The notes under the pieces: generated by a model
Told to the model about the DNA's origin: nothing
Databases searched by the model: none
Seen by the model: the letters and a program-made list of their open reading frames with translations, nothing else
Assembly (NCBI RefSeq): GCF_051020985.1
Contig: NW_027475130.1
Coordinates: 12,294,001 to 12,358,000, forward strand
Length of the DNA stretch: 64,000 nt
Reading direction: 5' to 3'
From: Nomia melanderi
Lineage: Eukaryota; Arthropoda; Insecta; Hymenoptera; Halictidae
Part shown: positions 11,943 through 25,564 of the stretch, piece after piece
Numbering within the stretch: position 1 is the stretch's first letter
Layout: every line of letters begins with the position of its first letter
Made by a program: the position numbers and the translations under genes

Positions 11943-14567
11943 CCCGAGATATCACCAGATATATATTGGATTTTTCACTGACCCTGAGCGTCCGGCCCCA
12001 TGAGACTGTGGTTTTCTCGGCCCCTGGTGGTCCGAGGTCGTTCCCGCTGCACAGGTTCATGCGCCAGGGTCTCCTACAGACAATGCACTTTGATTTATTG
12101 CGCTATCTGTAATAGCACCCGAGATATCACCACATATATATTGGATTTTTCACTGACCCTGAGTGTCCGGCCCCATGAGACGGTGGTTTTCTCGGTCCCT
12201 GGTGTTCCGAGGTCGTTCCCGCTGCACAGATTCATGCGCCAGGGCCTCCTACAGACAATGCACTTTGATTTATTGCGCTATCTCTAATAGCACCCGAGAT
12301 ATCACCAGATATATATTGGATGTTCCCCTGACCCTGAGTGTCCGGCCCCATGAGACTATGGTTTTCTCGGCCCCTGGTGGTCCGAGGTCGTTCCCGTTGC
12401 ACAGATTCATGCGCCAGGGCCTCCTGCAGATAACTCACTTTGGTTTATTGCGCTATCTCTAATAGCACCCGAGATATCACCAGATATATATTGGATTTTT
12501 CCCTGACCCTGAGTGTCCGGCCCCATGAGACGGTGGTTTTCTCGGCCCCTGGTGGTCCTAGGTCGTTCCCGCTGCACAGATGCATGCGCCAGGGCCTCCT
12601 GCAGATAATTCCCTTTGGCTTATTGCGCTATCTCTAATAGCGCCCGAGATATCACCAGATATATATTGGATTTTTCCCTGACCCTGAGTGTCCGGCCCCA
12701 TGAGACTGCGGTTTTCTCGGCCCCTGGTGGTCCGAGGTCGTTCCCGCTGCACACATTCATGCGCCAGGGCCTCCTACAGACAATGCACTTTGATTTATTG
12801 CTCTATCTGTAATAGCACCCGAGATATCACCAGATATATATTGGATTTTCCCCTGACCCTGAGTGTCCGGCCCCATGAGACTGTGGTTTTCTCGGCCCCT
12901 GGTGGTCCGGGGTCGTTCCCGCTGCACAGATTCATGCGCCAGGGCCTCCTACAGACAATGCACTTTGATTTATTGCGCTATCTGTAATAGCACCCGAGAT
13001 ATCACCAGATATATATTGGATTTTTCCCTGACCCTGAGTGTCCGGCCCCTTGAGACGGTGGATGTCTCGGCCCCTGATGGTCCGAGATCGTTCCCGCTGC
13101 ACAGATTCATGCGCCAGGGCCTCCTGCAGACAATTCACTTTGGTTTATTGCGCTATCTCTAATAGCACCCGAGATATCACCAGATATATATTGGATTTTT
13201 CCCCGACCCTGAGGGTCCGGCCCCATGAGACGGTGGTTCTCTCGGCCGCTGGTGGTCCGAGGTCGTTCCCGCTGGCCAGATTCATGCGCCAGGGCCTCCT
13301 ACAGACAATGCACTTTGATGTATTGCGCTATCTGTAATAGCACCCGAGATATCACCAGATATATATTGGATTTTTCACTGACCCTGAGTGTCCGGCCCCA
13401 TGAGACTGTGGTTTTCTCGGCCCCTGGTGGTCCGAGGTCGTTCCCGCTGCACAGGTTCATGCGCCAGGGTCTCCTACAGACAATGCACTTTGATTTATTG
13501 CGCTATCTGTAATAGCACCCGAGATATCACCACATATATATTGGATTTTTCACTGACCCTGAGTGTCCGGCCCCATGAGACGGTGGTTTTCTCGGTCCCT
13601 GGTGTTCCGAGGTCGTTCCCGCTGCACAGATTCATGCGCCAGGGCCTCCTACAGACAATGCACTTTGATTTATTGCGCTATCTCTAATAGCACCCGAGAT
13701 ATCACCAGATATATATTGGATTTTCCCCTGACCCTGAGTGTCCGGCCCCATGAGACTATGGTTTTCTCGGCCCCTGGTGGTCCGAGGTCGTTCCCGTTGC
13801 ACAGATTCATGCGCCAGGGCCTCCTGCAGATAACTCACTTTGGTTTATTGCGCTATCTCTAATAGCACCCGAGATATCACCAGATATATATTGGATTTTT
13901 CCCTGACCCTGAGTGTCCGGCCCCATGAGACTGCGGTTTTCTCGGCCCCTGGTGGTCCGAGGTCGTTCCCGCTGCACACATTCATGCGCCAGGGCCTCCT
14001 ACAGACAATGCACTTTGATTTATTACTCTATCTGTAATAGCACCCGAGATATCACCAGATATATATTGGATTTTCCCCTGACCCTGAGTGTCCGGCCCCA
14101 TGAGACTGTGGTTTTCTCGGCCCCTGGTGGTCCGGGGTCGTTCCCGCTGCACAGATTCATGCGCCAGGGCCTCCTACAGACAATGCACTTTGATTTATTG
14201 CGCTATCTGTAATAGCACACGAGATATCACCAGATATATATTGGATTTTTCCCTGACCCTGAGTGTCCGGCCCCATGAGACGGTGGATGTCTCGGCCCCT
14301 GATGGTCCGAGATCGTTCCCGCTGCACAGATTCATGCGCCAGGGCCTCCTGCAGACAATTCACTTTGGTTTATTGCGCTATCTCTAATAGCACCCGAGAT
14401 ATCACCAGATATATATTGGATTTTTCCCCGACCCTGAGGGTCCGGCCCCATGAGACGGTGGTTCTCTCGGCCGCTGGTGGTCCGAGGTCGTTCCCGCTGG
14501 CCAGATTCATGCGCCAGGGCCTCCTACAGACAATGCACTTTGATTTATTGCGCTATCTGTTATAGCA
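11943..14567 (+). repeat. Tandem higher-order repeat, 8-monomer and 7-monomer copies
   Basis: A first unit, about 11943-13342 (1400 bp), is followed by a second, about 13343-14567 (1225 bp). The first part aligns at offset 1400 (11943-12530 with 13343-13930). The rest aligns at offset 1225 (12705-13335 with 13930-14560). The second unit therefore lacks one monomer, the CCTAGG/GATGCATG one at 12557-12590. The region 33293-34845 is a further related copy. Confidence 0.78.
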
Positions 14568-14619
14568 CCCGAGATATCACCAGATATATATTGGATTTTA
14601 CCCTGACCCTGAGTGTCCG

Positions 14620-15681
14620 GCCCCATGAGACGGTCGTTGTCTCGGCCCCTGGAGGTCCGAGGACGTTCCCCCTGCACAGATTCATGCGCCAGGGCCTCCT
14701 ACAGGTAATGCACTTTGATTTATTGCGCTATCTGTAATAGCAGCCGAGATATTACCAGATCTATATTGGATTTTCCCCTGACCCTGAGTGCCCGGCCCCA
14801 TGAGACTGTGGTTTTCTCGGCCCCTGGTGGTCCGAGGACGTTCCCGTTGCACAGATTCATGCGCAAGGGCCTCCTGCAGATAATTCACTTTGGTTTATTG
14901 CGCTATCTGTAATAGCACCCGAGATATCACCAGATCTATATTGGATTTTCCCCTGACCCTGAGTGTCCGGCCCCATGAGACTGTGGTTTTCTCGGCCCCT
15001 GGTGGTCCGGGGTCGTTCCCGTTGCACAGATTCATGCGCCAGGGCCTCCTGCAGATAATTCACTTTGGTTTATTGCGCTATCTCTAATAGCACCCGAGAT
15101 ATCACCAGATATATATTGGATTTTTCACTGACCCTGAGCGTCCGGCCCCATGAGACTGTGGTTTTCTCGGCCCCTGGTGGTCCGAGGTCGTTCCCGCTGC
15201 ACAGGTTCATGCGCCAGGGCCTCCTGCAGATAACTCACTTTGGTTTATTGCGCTATCTCTAATAGCACACGAGATATCACCAGATATATATTGGATTTTA
15301 CCCTGACCCTGAGTGTCCGGCCCCATGAGACGGTGGTTTTCTCGGCCCCTGGTGGTCCGCGGTCGTTCCCGCTGCACAGATTCATGCGCCAGGGCCTCCT
15401 GCAGATAATTCACTTTCGTTTATTGCGCTATCTCTAATAGCACCCGAGACATCACCAGATATATATTGGATTTTTCCCTTACCCTGAGTGTCCGGCCCCA
15501 TGAGACGGTGGTTTTCTCGGCCCCTGGTGGTCCTAGGTCGTTCCCGCTGCACAGATGCATGCGCCAGGGCCTCCTGCAGATAATTCCCTTTGGCTTATTG
15601 CGCTATCTCTAATAGCGCCCGAGATGTCACCAGATATATATTGGATTTTTCCCTGACCCTGAGTGTCCGGCCCCATGAGAC
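14620..15681 (+). repeat. Block duplicated 37 monomers to the right
   Basis: About 14620-15681 matches 21095-22156 at an offset of 6475 bp. Shared features run from the GGTAATGC tail type through the CCGGGGTCG monomer to the CCTAGG/GATGCATG monomer (15532 and 22007) and the GATGTCACC monomer. Private changes such as AGCACACGAG near 15265 are in one copy only. Confidence 0.7.
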
Positions 15682-16139
15682 TGCGGTTTTCTCGGCCCCT
15701 GGTGGTCCGAGGTCGTTCCGGCTGCACACATTCATACGCCAGGGCCTCCTACAGACAATGCACTTTGATTTATTGCTCTATCTGTAATAGCACCCGAGAT
15801 ATCACCAGATATATATTGGATTTTCCCCTGACCCTGAGTGTCCGGCCCCATGAGACTGTGGTTTTCTCGGCCCCTGGTGGTCCGAGGTCGTTCCCGCTGC
15901 ACAGATTCATGCGCCAGGGCCTCCTACAGACAATGCACTTTGATTTATTGCGCTATCTGTAATAGCACCCGAGATATCAGCAGATATATATTGGATTTTT
16001 CACTGACCCTGAGTGTCCGGCCCCATGAGACGGTCGTTTTCTCGGCCCCTGGTGGCCCGCGGTCGTTCGCGCTGCACAGATTCATGCGCCAGGGCCTCCT
16101 GCAGATAATTCACTTTGGTTTATTGCGCTATCTCTAATA

Positions 16140-18000
16140 GCACCCGAGATATCACCAGATATATATTGGATTTTACCCTGACCCTGAGTGTCCGGCCCCA
16201 TGAGACGGTCGTTGTCTCGGCCCCTGGAGGTCCGAGGACGTTCCCGCTGCACAGATTCATGCGCCAGGGCCTCCTACAGGTAATGCACTTTGATTTATTG
16301 CGCTATCTGTAATAGCAGCCGAGATATCACCAGATCTATATTGGATTTTCCCCTGACCCTGAGTGTCCGGCCCCATGAGACTGTGGTTTTCTCGGCCCCT
16401 GGTGGTCCGAGGACGTTCCCGTTGCACAGATTCATGCGCAAGGGCCTCCTGCAGATAATTCACTTTGGTTTATTCCTCTATCTGTAATAGCACCCGAGAT
16501 ATCACCAGATCTATATTGGATTTTCCCCTGACCCTGAGTGTCCGGCCCCATGAGACTGTGGTTTTCTCGGCCCCTGGTGGTCCGGGGTCGTTCACGTTGC
16601 ACAGATTCATGCGCCAGGGCCTCCTGCAGATAATTCACTTTGGTTTATTGCGCTATCTCTAATAGCACCCGAGATATCACCAGATCTATATTGGATTTTC
16701 CCCTGACCCTGAGTGTCCGGCCCCATGAGACTGTGGTTTTCTCGGCCCCTGGTGGTCCGAGGACGTTCCCGTTGCACAGATTCATGCGCAAGGGCCTCCT
16801 GCAGATAATTCACTTTGGTTTATTGCGCTATCTGTAATAGCACCCGAGATATCACCAGATCTATATTGGATTTTCCCCTGACCCTGAGTGTCCGGCCCCA
16901 TGAGACTGTGGTTTTCTCGGCCCCTGGTGGTCCGGGGTCGTTCCCGCTGCACAGATTCATGCGCCAGGGCCTCCTACAGGTAATTCACTTTGATTTATTG
17001 CGCTATCTGTAATAGCAGCCGAGATCTCACCAGATCTATATTGGATTTTCCCCTGACCCTGAGTGCCCGGCCCCATGAGACTGTGGTTTTCTCGGCCCCT
17101 GGTGGTCCGAGGACGTTCCCGTTGCACAGATTCATGCGCCAGGGCCTCCTACAGACAATGCACTTTGATTTATTGCGCTATCTGTTATAGCACCCGAGAT
17201 ATCACCAGATATATATTGGATTTTACCCTGACCCTGAGTGTCCGGCCCCATGAGACGGTCGTTGTCTCGGCCCCTGGAGGTCCGAGGACGTTCCCGCTGC
17301 ACAGATTCATGCGCCAGGGCCTCCTACAGGTAATGCACTTTGATTTATTGCGCTATCTGTAATAGCAGCCGAGATATCACCAGATCTATATTGGATTTTC
17401 CCCTGACCCTGAGTGTCCGGCCCCATGAGACTGTGGTTTTCTCGGCCCCTGGTGGTCCAAGGACGTTCCCGTTGCACAGATTCATGCGCAAGGGCCTCCT
17501 GCAGATAATTCACTTTGGTATATTGCGCTATCTGTAATAGCACCCGAGATATCACCAGATCTATATTGGATTTTCCCCTGACCCTGAGTGTCCGGCCCCA
17601 TGAGACTGTGGTTTTCTCGGCCCCTGGTGGTCCGGGGTCGTTCACGTTGCACAGATTCATGCGCCAGGGCCTCCTGCAGATAATTCACTTTGGTTTATTG
17701 CGCTATCTCTAATAGCACCCGAGATATCACCAGATCTATATTGGATTTTCCCCTGACCCTGAGTGTCCGGCCCCATGAGACTGTGGTTTTCTCGGCCCCT
17801 GGTGGTCCGAGGACGTTCCCGTTGCACAGATTCATGCGCAAGGGCCTCCTGCAGATAATTCACTTTGGTTTATTGCGCTATCTGTAATAGCACCCGAGAT
17901 ATCACCAGATCTATATTGGATTTTCCCCTGACCCTGAGTGTCCGGCCCCATGAGACTGTGGTTTTCTCGGCCCCTGGTGGTCCGGGGTCGTTCACGTTGC
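16140..18000 (+). repeat. Six-monomer (1050-bp) duplication
   Basis: About 16140-16950 matches 17190-18000. The shared monomers alternate GTCCGAGGACG with a GCGCAAGGG tail and GTCCGGGGTCG with GTTCACG. The bases between, about 16950-17190, carry a different monomer (GAGATCTCACC, GAGTGCCCGG) that also occurs at about 19290-19400. Small differences such as TTATTCCTC at 16472 distinguish the copies. Confidence 0.75.
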
Positions 18001-18025
18001 ACAGATTCATGCGCCAGGGCCTCCT

Positions 18026-19283
18026 GCAGACAATGCACTTTGATTTATTGCTCTATCTGTAATAGCACCCGAGATATCACCAGATATATATTGGATTTTC
18101 CCCTGACCCTGAGTGTCCGGCCCCATGAGACTGTGGTTTTCTCGGCCCCTGGTGGTCCGAGGACGTTCCCGCTGCACAGATTCATGCGCCAGGGCCTCCT
18201 ACAGGTAATGCACTTTGATTTATTGCGCTATCTGTAATAGCAGCCGAGATATCACCAGATCTATATTGGATTTTCCCCTGACCCTGAGTGTCCGGCCCCA
18301 TGAGACTGTGGTTTTCTCGGCCCCTGGTGGTCCGCGGTCGTTCCCGCTTCACAGATTCATGCGCCAGGGCCTCCTGCAGATAATTCACTTTGGTTTATTG
18401 CGCTATCTCTAATAGCACCCGAGATATCACCAGATATATATTGGATTTTACCCTGACCCTGAGTGTCCGGCCCCATGAGACTGTGCTTTTCTCGGCCCCT
18501 GGTGGTCCGAGGTCGTTCCCGCTGCACAGATTCATGCGCCAGGGCCTCCTACAGACAATGCACTTTGATTTATTGCGCTATCTGTTATCGCACCCGAGAT
18601 ATCACCAGATATATATTGCATTTTACCCTGACCCTGAGTGTCCGGCCCCATGAGACGGTCGTTGTCTCGGCCCCTGGAGGTCCGAGGACGTTCCCGCTGC
18701 ACAGATTCATGCGCCAGGGCCTCCTACAGGTAATGCACTTTGATTTATTGCGCTATCTGTAATAGCAGCCGAGACCTCACCAGATCTATATTGGATTTTC
18801 CCCTGACCCTGAGTGCCCGGCCCCATGAGACTGTGGTTTTCTCGGCCCCTGGTGGTCCGAGGACGTTCCCGTTGCACAGATTCATGCGCAAGGGCCTCCT
18901 GCAGATAATTCACTTTGGTTTATTGCGCTATCTGTAATAGCACCCGAGATATCACCAGATCTATATTGGATTTTCCCCTGACCCTGAGTGTCCGGCCCCA
19001 TGAGACTGTGGTTTTCTCGGCCCCTGGTGGTCCGGGGTCGTTCCCGTTGCACAGATTCATGCGCCAGGGCCTCCTGCAGATAATTCACTTTGGTTTATTG
19101 CGCTATCTCTAATAGCACCCGAGATATCACCAGATATATATTGGATTTTTCACTGACCCTGAGCGTCCGGCCCCATGAGACTGTGGTTTTCTCGGCCCCT
19201 GGTGGTCCGAGGTCGTTCCCGCTGCACAGATTCATGCGCCAGGGCCTCCTGCAGATAACTCACTTTGGTTTATTGCGCTATCT
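18026..19283 (+). repeat. Seven-monomer block, first of two near-identical copies
   Basis: This 1258-bp block recurs at 20476-21733, offset 2450 bp (14 monomers). I saw no difference in the lines compared. Both copies carry the same rare changes: GTTATCGCACCC in place of the usual TAATAGC, TTGCATTTTACCC, and GAGACCTCACC. Sharing several private changes means the two were made by one recent duplication event or by conversion. Confidence 0.85.
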
Positions 19284-20475
19284 GTAATAGCAGCCGAGAT
19301 CTCACCAGATCTATATTGGATTTTCCCCTGACCCTGAGTGCCCGGCCCCATGAGACTGTGGTTTTCTCGGCCCCTGGTGGTCCGAGGACGTTCCCGTTGC
19401 ACAGATTCATGCGCCAGGGCCTCCTACAGACAATGCACTTTGATTTATTGCGCTATCTGTTATAGCACCCGAGATATCACCAGATATATATTGGATTTTA
19501 CCCTGACCCTGAGTGTCCGGCCCCATGAGACGGTGGTTTTCTCGGCCCCTGGTGGTCCGCGGTCGTTCCCGCTGCACAGATTCATGCGCCAGGGCCTCCT
19601 GCAGATAATTCACTTTCGTTTATTGCGCTATCTGTAATAGCAGCCGAGATATCACCAGATCTATATTGGATTTTCCCCTGACCCTGAGTGTCCGGCCCCA
19701 TGAGACTGTGGTTTTCTCGGCCCCTGGAGGTCCGAGGACGTTCCCGCTGCACAGATTCATGCGCCAGGGCCTCCTACAGGTAATGCACTTTGATTTATTG
19801 CGCTATCTGTAATAGCAGCCGAGATATCACCAGATCTATATTGGATTTTCCCCTGACCCTGAGTGTCCGGCCCCATGAGACTGTGGTTTTCTCGGCCCCT
19901 GGTGGTCCGAGGACGTTCCCGTTGCACAGATTCATGCGCAAGGGCCTCCTGCAGATAATTCACTTTGGTTTATTGCGCTATCTCTAATAGCACCCGAGAT
20001 ATCACCAGATATATATTGGATTTTTCCCTGACCCTGAGTGTCCGGCCCCATGAGACGGTGGTTTTCTCGGCCCCTGGTGGTCCGCGGTCGTTCCCGCTGC
20101 ACAGATTCATGCGCCAGGGCCTCCTGCAGATAATTCACTTTCGTTTATTGCGCTATCTCTAATAGCACCCGAGACATCACCAGATATATATTGGATTTTT
20201 CCCTTACACTGAGTGTCCGGCCCCATGAGACGGTGGTTTTCACGGCCCCTGGTGGTCCTAGGTCGTTCCCGCTGCACAGATGCATGCGCCAGGGCCTCCT
20301 GCAGATAATTCCCTTTGGCTTATTGCGCTATCTCTAATAGCGCCCGAGATATCACCAGATATATATTGGATTTTTCCCTGACCCTGAGTGTCCGGCCCCA
20401 TGAGACTGCGGTTTTCTCGGCCCCTGGTTGTCCGAGGTCGTTCCCGCTGCACACATTCATGCGCCAGGGCCTCCT

Positions 20476-21733
20476 ACAGACAATGCACTTTGATTTATTG
20501 CTCTATCTGTAATAGCACCCGAGATATCACCAGATATATATTGGATTTTCCCCTGACCCTGAGTGTCCGGCCCCATGAGACTGTGGTTTTCTCGGCCCCT
20601 GGTGGTCCGAGGACGTTCCCGCTGCACAGATTCATGCGCCAGGGCCTCCTACAGGTAATGCACTTTGATTTATTGCGCTATCTGTAATAGCAGCCGAGAT
20701 ATCACCAGATCTATATTGGATTTTCCCCTGACCCTGAGTGTCCGGCCCCATGAGACTGTGGTTTTCTCGGCCCCTGGTGGTCCGCGGTCGTTCCCGCTTC
20801 ACAGATTCATGCGCCAGGGCCTCCTGCAGATAATTCACTTTGGTTTATTGCGCTATCTCTAATAGCACCCGAGATATCACCAGATATATATTGGATTTTA
20901 CCCTGACCCTGAGTGTCCGGCCCCATGAGACTGTGCTTTTCTCGGCCCCTGGTGGTCCGAGGTCGTTCCCGCTGCACAGATTCATGCGCCAGGGCCTCCT
21001 ACAGACAATGCACTTTGATTTATTGCGCTATCTGTTATCGCACCCGAGATATCACCAGATATATATTGCATTTTACCCTGACCCTGAGTGTCCGGCCCCA
21101 TGAGACGGTCGTTGTCTCGGCCCCTGGAGGTCCGAGGACGTTCCCGCTGCACAGATTCATGCGCCAGGGCCTCCTACAGGTAATGCACTTTGATTTATTG
21201 CGCTATCTGTAATAGCAGCCGAGACCTCACCAGATCTATATTGGATTTTCCCCTGACCCTGAGTGCCCGGCCCCATGAGACTGTGGTTTTCTCGGCCCCT
21301 GGTGGTCCGAGGACGTTCCCGTTGCACAGATTCATGCGCAAGGGCCTCCTGCAGATAATTCACTTTGGTTTATTGCGCTATCTGTAATAGCACCCGAGAT
21401 ATCACCAGATCTATATTGGATTTTCCCCTGACCCTGAGTGTCCGGCCCCATGAGACTGTGGTTTTCTCGGCCCCTGGTGGTCCGGGGTCGTTCCCGTTGC
21501 ACAGATTCATGCGCCAGGGCCTCCTGCAGATAATTCACTTTGGTTTATTGCGCTATCTCTAATAGCACCCGAGATATCACCAGATATATATTGGATTTTT
21601 CACTGACCCTGAGCGTCCGGCCCCATGAGACTGTGGTTTTCTCGGCCCCTGGTGGTCCGAGGTCGTTCCCGCTGCACAGATTCATGCGCCAGGGCCTCCT
21701 GCAGATAACTCACTTTGGTTTATTGCGCTATCT
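20476..21733 (+). repeat. Seven-monomer block, second of two near-identical copies
   Basis: This is the partner of 18026-19283. The join at its right end differs: this copy continues into CTCTAATAGCACCC monomers, while the left copy continues into a CAGCCGAGATCTC monomer. The limits are therefore visible to within about 20 bases. Its right half is also part of the match to 14620-15681. Confidence 0.85.
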
Positions 21734-22125
21734 CTAATAGCACCCGAGATATCACCAGATATATATTGGATTTTACCCTGACCCTGAGTGTCCGGCCCCA
21801 TGAGACGGTGGTTTTCTCGTCCCCTGGTGGTCCGCGGTCGTTCCCGCTGCACAGATTCATGCGCCAGGGCCTCCTGCAGATAATTCACTTTCGTTTATTG
21901 CGCTATCTCTAATAGCACCCGAGACATCACCAGATATATATTGGATTTTTCCCTTACCCTGAGTGTCCGGCCCCATGAGACGGTGGTTTTCTCGGCCCCT
22001 GGTGGTCCTAGGTCGTTCCCGCTGCACAGATGCATGCGCCAGGGCCTCCTGCAGATAATTCCCTTTGGCTTATTGCGCTATCTCTAATAGCGCCCGAGAT
22101 GTCACCAGATATATATTGGATTTTT

Positions 22126-24820
22126 CCCTGACCCTGAGTGTCCGGCCCCATGAGACTGTGGTTTTCTCGGCCCCTGGTGGTCCGCGGTCGTTCCCGCTTC
22201 ACAGATTCATGCGCCAGGGCCTCCTGCAGATAATTCACTTTGGTTTATTGCGCTATCTCTAATAGCACCCGAGATATCACCAGATATATATTGGATTTTA
22301 CCCTGACCCTGAGTGTCCGGCCCCATGAGACTGTGCTTTTCTCGGCCCCTGGTGGTCCGAGGTCGTTCCCGCTGCACAGATTCATGCGCCAGGGCCTCCT
22401 ACAGACAATGCACTTTGATTTATTGCGCTATCTGTTATAGCACCCGAGATATCACCAGATATATATTGGATTTTACCCTGACCCTGAGTGTCCGGCCCCA
22501 TGAGACGGTCGTTGTCTCGGCCCCTGGAGGTCCGAGGACGTTCCCGCTGCACAGATTCATGCGCCAGGGCCTCCTACAGGTAATGCACTTTGATTTATTG
22601 CGCTATCTGTAATAGCAGCCGAGATCTCACCAGATCTATATTGGATTTTCCCCTGACCCTGAGTGCCCGGCCCCATGAGACTGTGGTTTTCTCGGCCCCT
22701 GGTGGTCCGAGGACGTTCCCGCTGCACAGATTCATGCGCCAGGGCCTCCTACAGGTAATGCACTTTGATTTATTGCGCTATCTGTAATAGCAGCCGAGAT
22801 ATCACCAGATCTATATTGGATTTTCCCCTGACCCTGAGTGTCCGGCCCCATGAGACTGTGGTTTTCTCGGCCCCTGGTGGTCCGCGGTCGTTCCCGCTTC
22901 ACAGATTCATGCGCCAGGGCCTCCTGCAGATAATTCACTTTGGTTTATTGCGCTATCTCTAATAGCACCCGAGATATCACCAGATATATATTGGATTTTA
23001 CCCTGACCCTGAGTGTCCGGCCCCATGAGACTGTGCTTTTCTCGGCCCCTGGTGGTCCGAGGTCGTTCCCGCTGCACAGATTCATGCGCCAGGGCCTCCT
23101 ACAGACAATGCACTTTGATTTATTGCGCTATCTGTTATAGCACCCGAGATATCACCAGATATATATTGGATTTTACCCTGACCCTGAGTGTCCGGCCCCA
23201 TGAGACGGTCGTTGTCTCGGCCCCTGGAGGTCCGAGGACGTTCCCGCTGCACAGATTCATGCGCCAGGGCCTCCTACAGGTAATGCACTTTGATTTATTG
23301 CGCTATCTGTAATAGCAGCCGAGATCTCACCAGATCTATATTGGATTTTCCCCTGACCCTGAGTGCCCGGCCCCATGAGACTGTGGTTTTCTCGGCCCCT
23401 GGTGGTCCGAGGACGTTCCCGCTGCACAGATTCATGCGCCAGGGCCTCCTACAGGTAATGCACTTTGATTTATTGCGCTATCTGTAATAGCAGCCGAGAT
23501 ATCACCAGATCTATATTGGATTTTCCCCTGACCCTGAGTGTCCGGCCCCATGAGACTGTGGTTTTCTCGGCCCCTGGTGGTCCGCGGTCGTTCCCGCTTC
23601 ACAGATTCATGCGCCAGGGCCTCCTGCAGATAATTCACTTTGGTTTATTGCGCTATCTCTAATAGCACCCGAGATATCACCAGATATATATTGGATTTTA
23701 CCCTGACCCTGAGTGTCCGGCCCCATGAGACTGTGCTTTTCTCGGCCCCTGGTGGTCCGAGGTCGTTCCCGCTGCACAGATTCATGCGCCAGGGCCTCCT
23801 ACAGACAATGCACTTTGATTTATTGCGCTATCTGTTATAGCACCCGAGATATCACCAGATATATATTGGATTTTACCCTGACCCTGAGTGTCCGGCCCCA
23901 TGAGACGGTCGTTGTCTCGGCCCCTGGAGGTCCGAGGACGTTCCCGCTGCACAGATTCATGCGCCAGGGCCTCCTACAGGTAATGCACTTTGATTTATTG
24001 CGCTATCTGTAATAGCAGCCGAGATCTCACCAGATCTATATTGGATTTTCCACTGACCCTGAGTGCCCGGCCCCATGAGACTGTGGTTTTCTCGGCCCCT
24101 GGTGGTCCGAGGACGTTCCCGCTGCACAGATTCATGCGCCAGGGCCTCCTACAGGTAATGCACTTTGATTTATTGCGCTATCTGTAATAGCAGCCGAGAT
24201 ATCACCAGATCTATATTGGATTTTCCCCTGACCCTGAGTGTCCGGCCCCATGAGACTGTGGTTTTCTCGGCCCCTGGTGGTCCGCGGTCGTTCCCGCATC
24301 ACAGATTCATGCGCCAGGGCCTCCTGCAGATAATTCACTTTGGTTTATTGCGCTATCTCTAATAGCACCCGAGATATCACCAGATATATATTGGATTTTA
24401 CCCTGACCCTGAGTGTCCGGCCCCATGAGACTGTGCTTTTCTCGGCCCCTGGTGGTCCGAGGTCGTTCCCGCTGCACAGATTCATGCGCCAGGGCCTCCT
24501 ACAGACAATGCACTTTGATTTATTGCGCTATCTGTTATAGCACCCGAGATATCACCAGATATATATTGGATTTTACCCTGACACTGAGTGTCCGGCCCCA
24601 TGAGACGGTCGTTGTCTCGGCCCCTGGAGGTCCGAGGACGTTCCCGCTGCACAGATTCATGCGCCAGGGCCTCCTACAGGTAATGCACTTTGATTTATTG
24701 CGCTATCTGTAATAGCAGCCGAGATCTCACCAGATCTATATTGGATTTTCCCCTGACCCTGAGTGCCCGGCCCTATGAGACTGTGGTTTTCTCGGCCCCT
24801 GGTGGTCCGAGGACGTTCCC
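22126..24820 (+). repeat. Four-monomer (700-bp) higher-order repeat, about 3.85 copies
   Basis: Units begin near 22126, 22826, 23526 and 24226. The four monomers differ by type: one has CTGTGCTTTTC and a GTTATAGC junction; one has CGGTCGTTGTC with GGAGGTCCGAGGACG; one has GATCTCACC and GAGTGCCCGG; one has CCGCGG with CGCTTCACAG. Units look almost identical. The fourth unit has private changes (CGCATCACAG near 24296, CTGACACTGAG near 24580, GGCCCTATGAG near 24770). This is the most regular part of the window. Confidence 0.9.
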
Positions 24821-25564
24821 GTTGCACAGATTCATGCGCAAGGGCCTCCTGCAGATAATTCACTTTGGTTTATTGCGCTATCTGTAATAGCACCCGAGAT
24901 ATCACCAGATCTATATTGGATTTTCCCCTGACCCTGAGTGTCCGGCCCCATGAGACTGTGGTTTTCTCGGCCCCTGGTGGTCCGGGGTCGTTCCCGTTGC
25001 ACAGATTCATGCGCCAGGGCCTCCTGCAGATAATTCACTTTGGTTTATTGCGCTATCTCTAATAGCACCCGAGATATCACCAGATATATATTGGATTTTT
25101 CACTGACCCTGAGCGTCCGGCCCCATGAGACTGTGGTTTTCTCGGCCCCTGGTGTTCCGAGGTCGTTCCCGCTGCACAGGTTCATGCGCCAGGGTCTCCT
25201 ACAGACAATGCACTTTGATTTATTGCGCTATCTGTAATAGCACCCGAGATATCACCACATATATATTGGATTTTTCACTGACCCTGAGTGTCCGCCCCCA
25301 TGAGACGGTGGTTTTCTCGGTCCCTGGTGTTCCGCGGTCGTTCCCGCTGCACAGATTCATGCGCCAGGGCCTCCTACAGACAATGCACTTTGATTTATTG
25401 CGCTATCTCTAATAGCACCCGAGATATCACCAGATATATATTGGATTTTCCCCTGACCCTGAGTGTCCGGCCCCATGAGACTATGGTTTTCTCGGCCCCT
25501 GGTGGTCCGAGGTCGTTCCCGTTGCACAGATTCATGCGCCAGGGCCTCCTGCAGATAACTCACT
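22240..25564 (+). repeat. 19-monomer (3325-bp) unit, copy 1
   Basis: This unit contains the 700-bp repeats plus three to four unlike monomers (CACATATATATTGG, CCGCCCCCATGAG and GAGACTATGG types). It is followed directly by a second copy at 25565-28889. The copies share private changes of the fourth 700-bp repeat, showing that the 700-bp amplification came first and the 3325-bp duplication afterwards. The only difference I noted is GGTCCGAGG at 24107 against GGTTCGAGG at 27432. Confidence 0.9.
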
